5,038 nucleotides of DNA. Source: Campylobacter concisus. Its GTDB lineage: Bacteria > Campylobacterota > Campylobacteria > Campylobacterales > Campylobacteraceae. The notes beneath the pieces are model-generated. The model was not told where the DNA came from. It saw nothing but the letters and a program-made list of their open reading frames with translations, and searched no databases. The stretch spans positions 1-5,038 of the forward strand of contig JAHADO010000118.1 of the NCBI GenBank assembly GCA_018375265.1, in the 5' to 3' direction. Within the stretch, counting starts at the first letter, position 1, and the number at the start of each line of letters is the position of its first letter. The translations under genes and the position numbers were made by a program. Positions 4,459 through 5,038 of the stretch are shown here, one piece after another.

Positions 4459-5038
4459 CTATTTTATTTTGCCTAAAGCATAAATTTGATTTAGCTCGTT
4501 AAAAGCTAAATTTATATTATCCTCGCTTGGCTTTATGGTGCTATTTTTTAGTAGCTCAAGCACTAAATTTTTAAAATTTTCTCTATCTTCTGCCAGCTTT
4601 TTAAGAGTAGCCACATCGCTCAAGCTTTTGTTTCTATGATCCTTCGTCTCGGCAGCGATGAAAGCGTTATTTAGCAAGACTTCAGGCTTTAGCGCAGTCT
4701 CTCCACCTTCTAGGATCGCAGGGCTTTCAGACTTTAGAAAACTAACAAACAAAGCCTCTTTTTTGTAACCAGACTCCGTTTTATAGTAAGAGACGTCTGG
4801 ATTAAAGCCACCACTATTTTCCTGCTCTAAATTTGCAAAATTTAGCTTTTGAAGGTTTGTTTTTATGCCTAGTTTTGATAGATCTTCGCTTAAATTTGAT
4901 GCAAGCTTCATTTCATCTTGGCTACTAAAGATATTTGTAACGACCTCGTTTTTGCGACTATTTAAAAAATCAATATTTGATCTATCGCTCAAATCTGCGT
5001 TAAAATCGATGCCTTTCATCCCTTGCGAGATGTAGCCT
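4459..5038 (-). CDS. Hypothetical protein, C-terminal part (N-terminus outside window)
   Basis: I do not recognise this protein. The frame is open to the right edge of the window; six codons (GYISQG) precede the first ATG at 5019. No ribosome-binding site is convincing there, so the visible 192 residues are most likely the C-terminal part of a longer protein. It is soluble-looking, rich in Asn, Lys, Glu and Ser, without cysteine or membrane segment. Features are MKGIDFNADLSDRSN at the visible start, GGFNPDVSYYKTESGYKKEA in the middle, and charged helices such as SLSDVATLKKLAEDRENF and KPSEDNINLAFNELNQIY towards the end. Its style resembles the large protein at 1609-2793, so another flagellar-exported protein is possible, but I see no motif that proves it. 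It shares its direction with the ParA operon but is separated from it by 174 bp of AT-rich DNA. Confidence 0.8.
   Translation of the reverse strand, partial: GYISQGMKGIDFNADLSDRSNIDFLNSRKNEVVTNIFSSQDEMKLASNLSEDLSKLGIKTNLQKLNFANLEQENSGGFNPDVSYYKTESGYKKEALFVSFLKSESPAILEGGETALKPEVLLNNAFIAAETKDHRNKSLSDVATLKKLAEDRENFKNLVLELLKNSTIKPSEDNINLAFNELNQIYALGKIK

Noticed and set aside
4459..5038. Identification as the C. concisus Csep1 secreted protein
   Set aside because: I recall such proteins in this genus, but I cannot confirm any sequence match from memory.

Overview
The window looks like an AT-rich epsilonproteobacterial genome, most likely a Campylobacter (a C. concisus-like species is my guess from sequence style and protein types; I cannot prove the species). 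All six genes I support are on the minus strand, so the window reads right to left biologically. The plus-strand open frames look like shadows. No RNA gene, insertion sequence or CRISPR array was seen.

Layout in transcription order: (1) the C-terminal part of an unrecognised protein (4459-5038, N-terminus outside the window). (2) A very AT-rich regulatory region (about 4285-4458) with a 33-bp near-perfect palindrome overlapping a TATAAT box. (3) A two-gene ParA-type ATPase / ribbon-helix-helix operon (4284-3449) with a 1-base stop/start overlap. (4) Cassette A: a small exported protein (3409-2849), a strong intrinsic terminator, then a 394-residue protein that I believe belongs to the Campylobacter Cj0814-type flagellar-dependent secreted family (2793-1609). 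(5) A 263-bp intergenic region with an extended -10 promoter overlapped by palindromes, one of them close to a PerR box. (6) Cassette B: a paralogue of the small exported protein (1345-842), another hairpin, then a second large protein of unknown function that runs off the left edge (784-1).

The most interesting feature is the repeated gene pair. Each cassette has a small protein with a Sec-type signal peptide ending at residue 20 and a bacteriocin-leader-like double-glycine motif ending exactly at residue 53. The 33 residues between align without gaps at 13 identities, while the downstream cargo is more diverged. Each small gene is followed by a 55-57 bp gap holding a hairpin, then a large gene whose product starts with an Asn-Gly-Leu motif. 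This suggests a modular secretion-related island, with the ParA/RHH pair either a plasmid or island maintenance module or its regulator. The joint function of the cassettes is inference.
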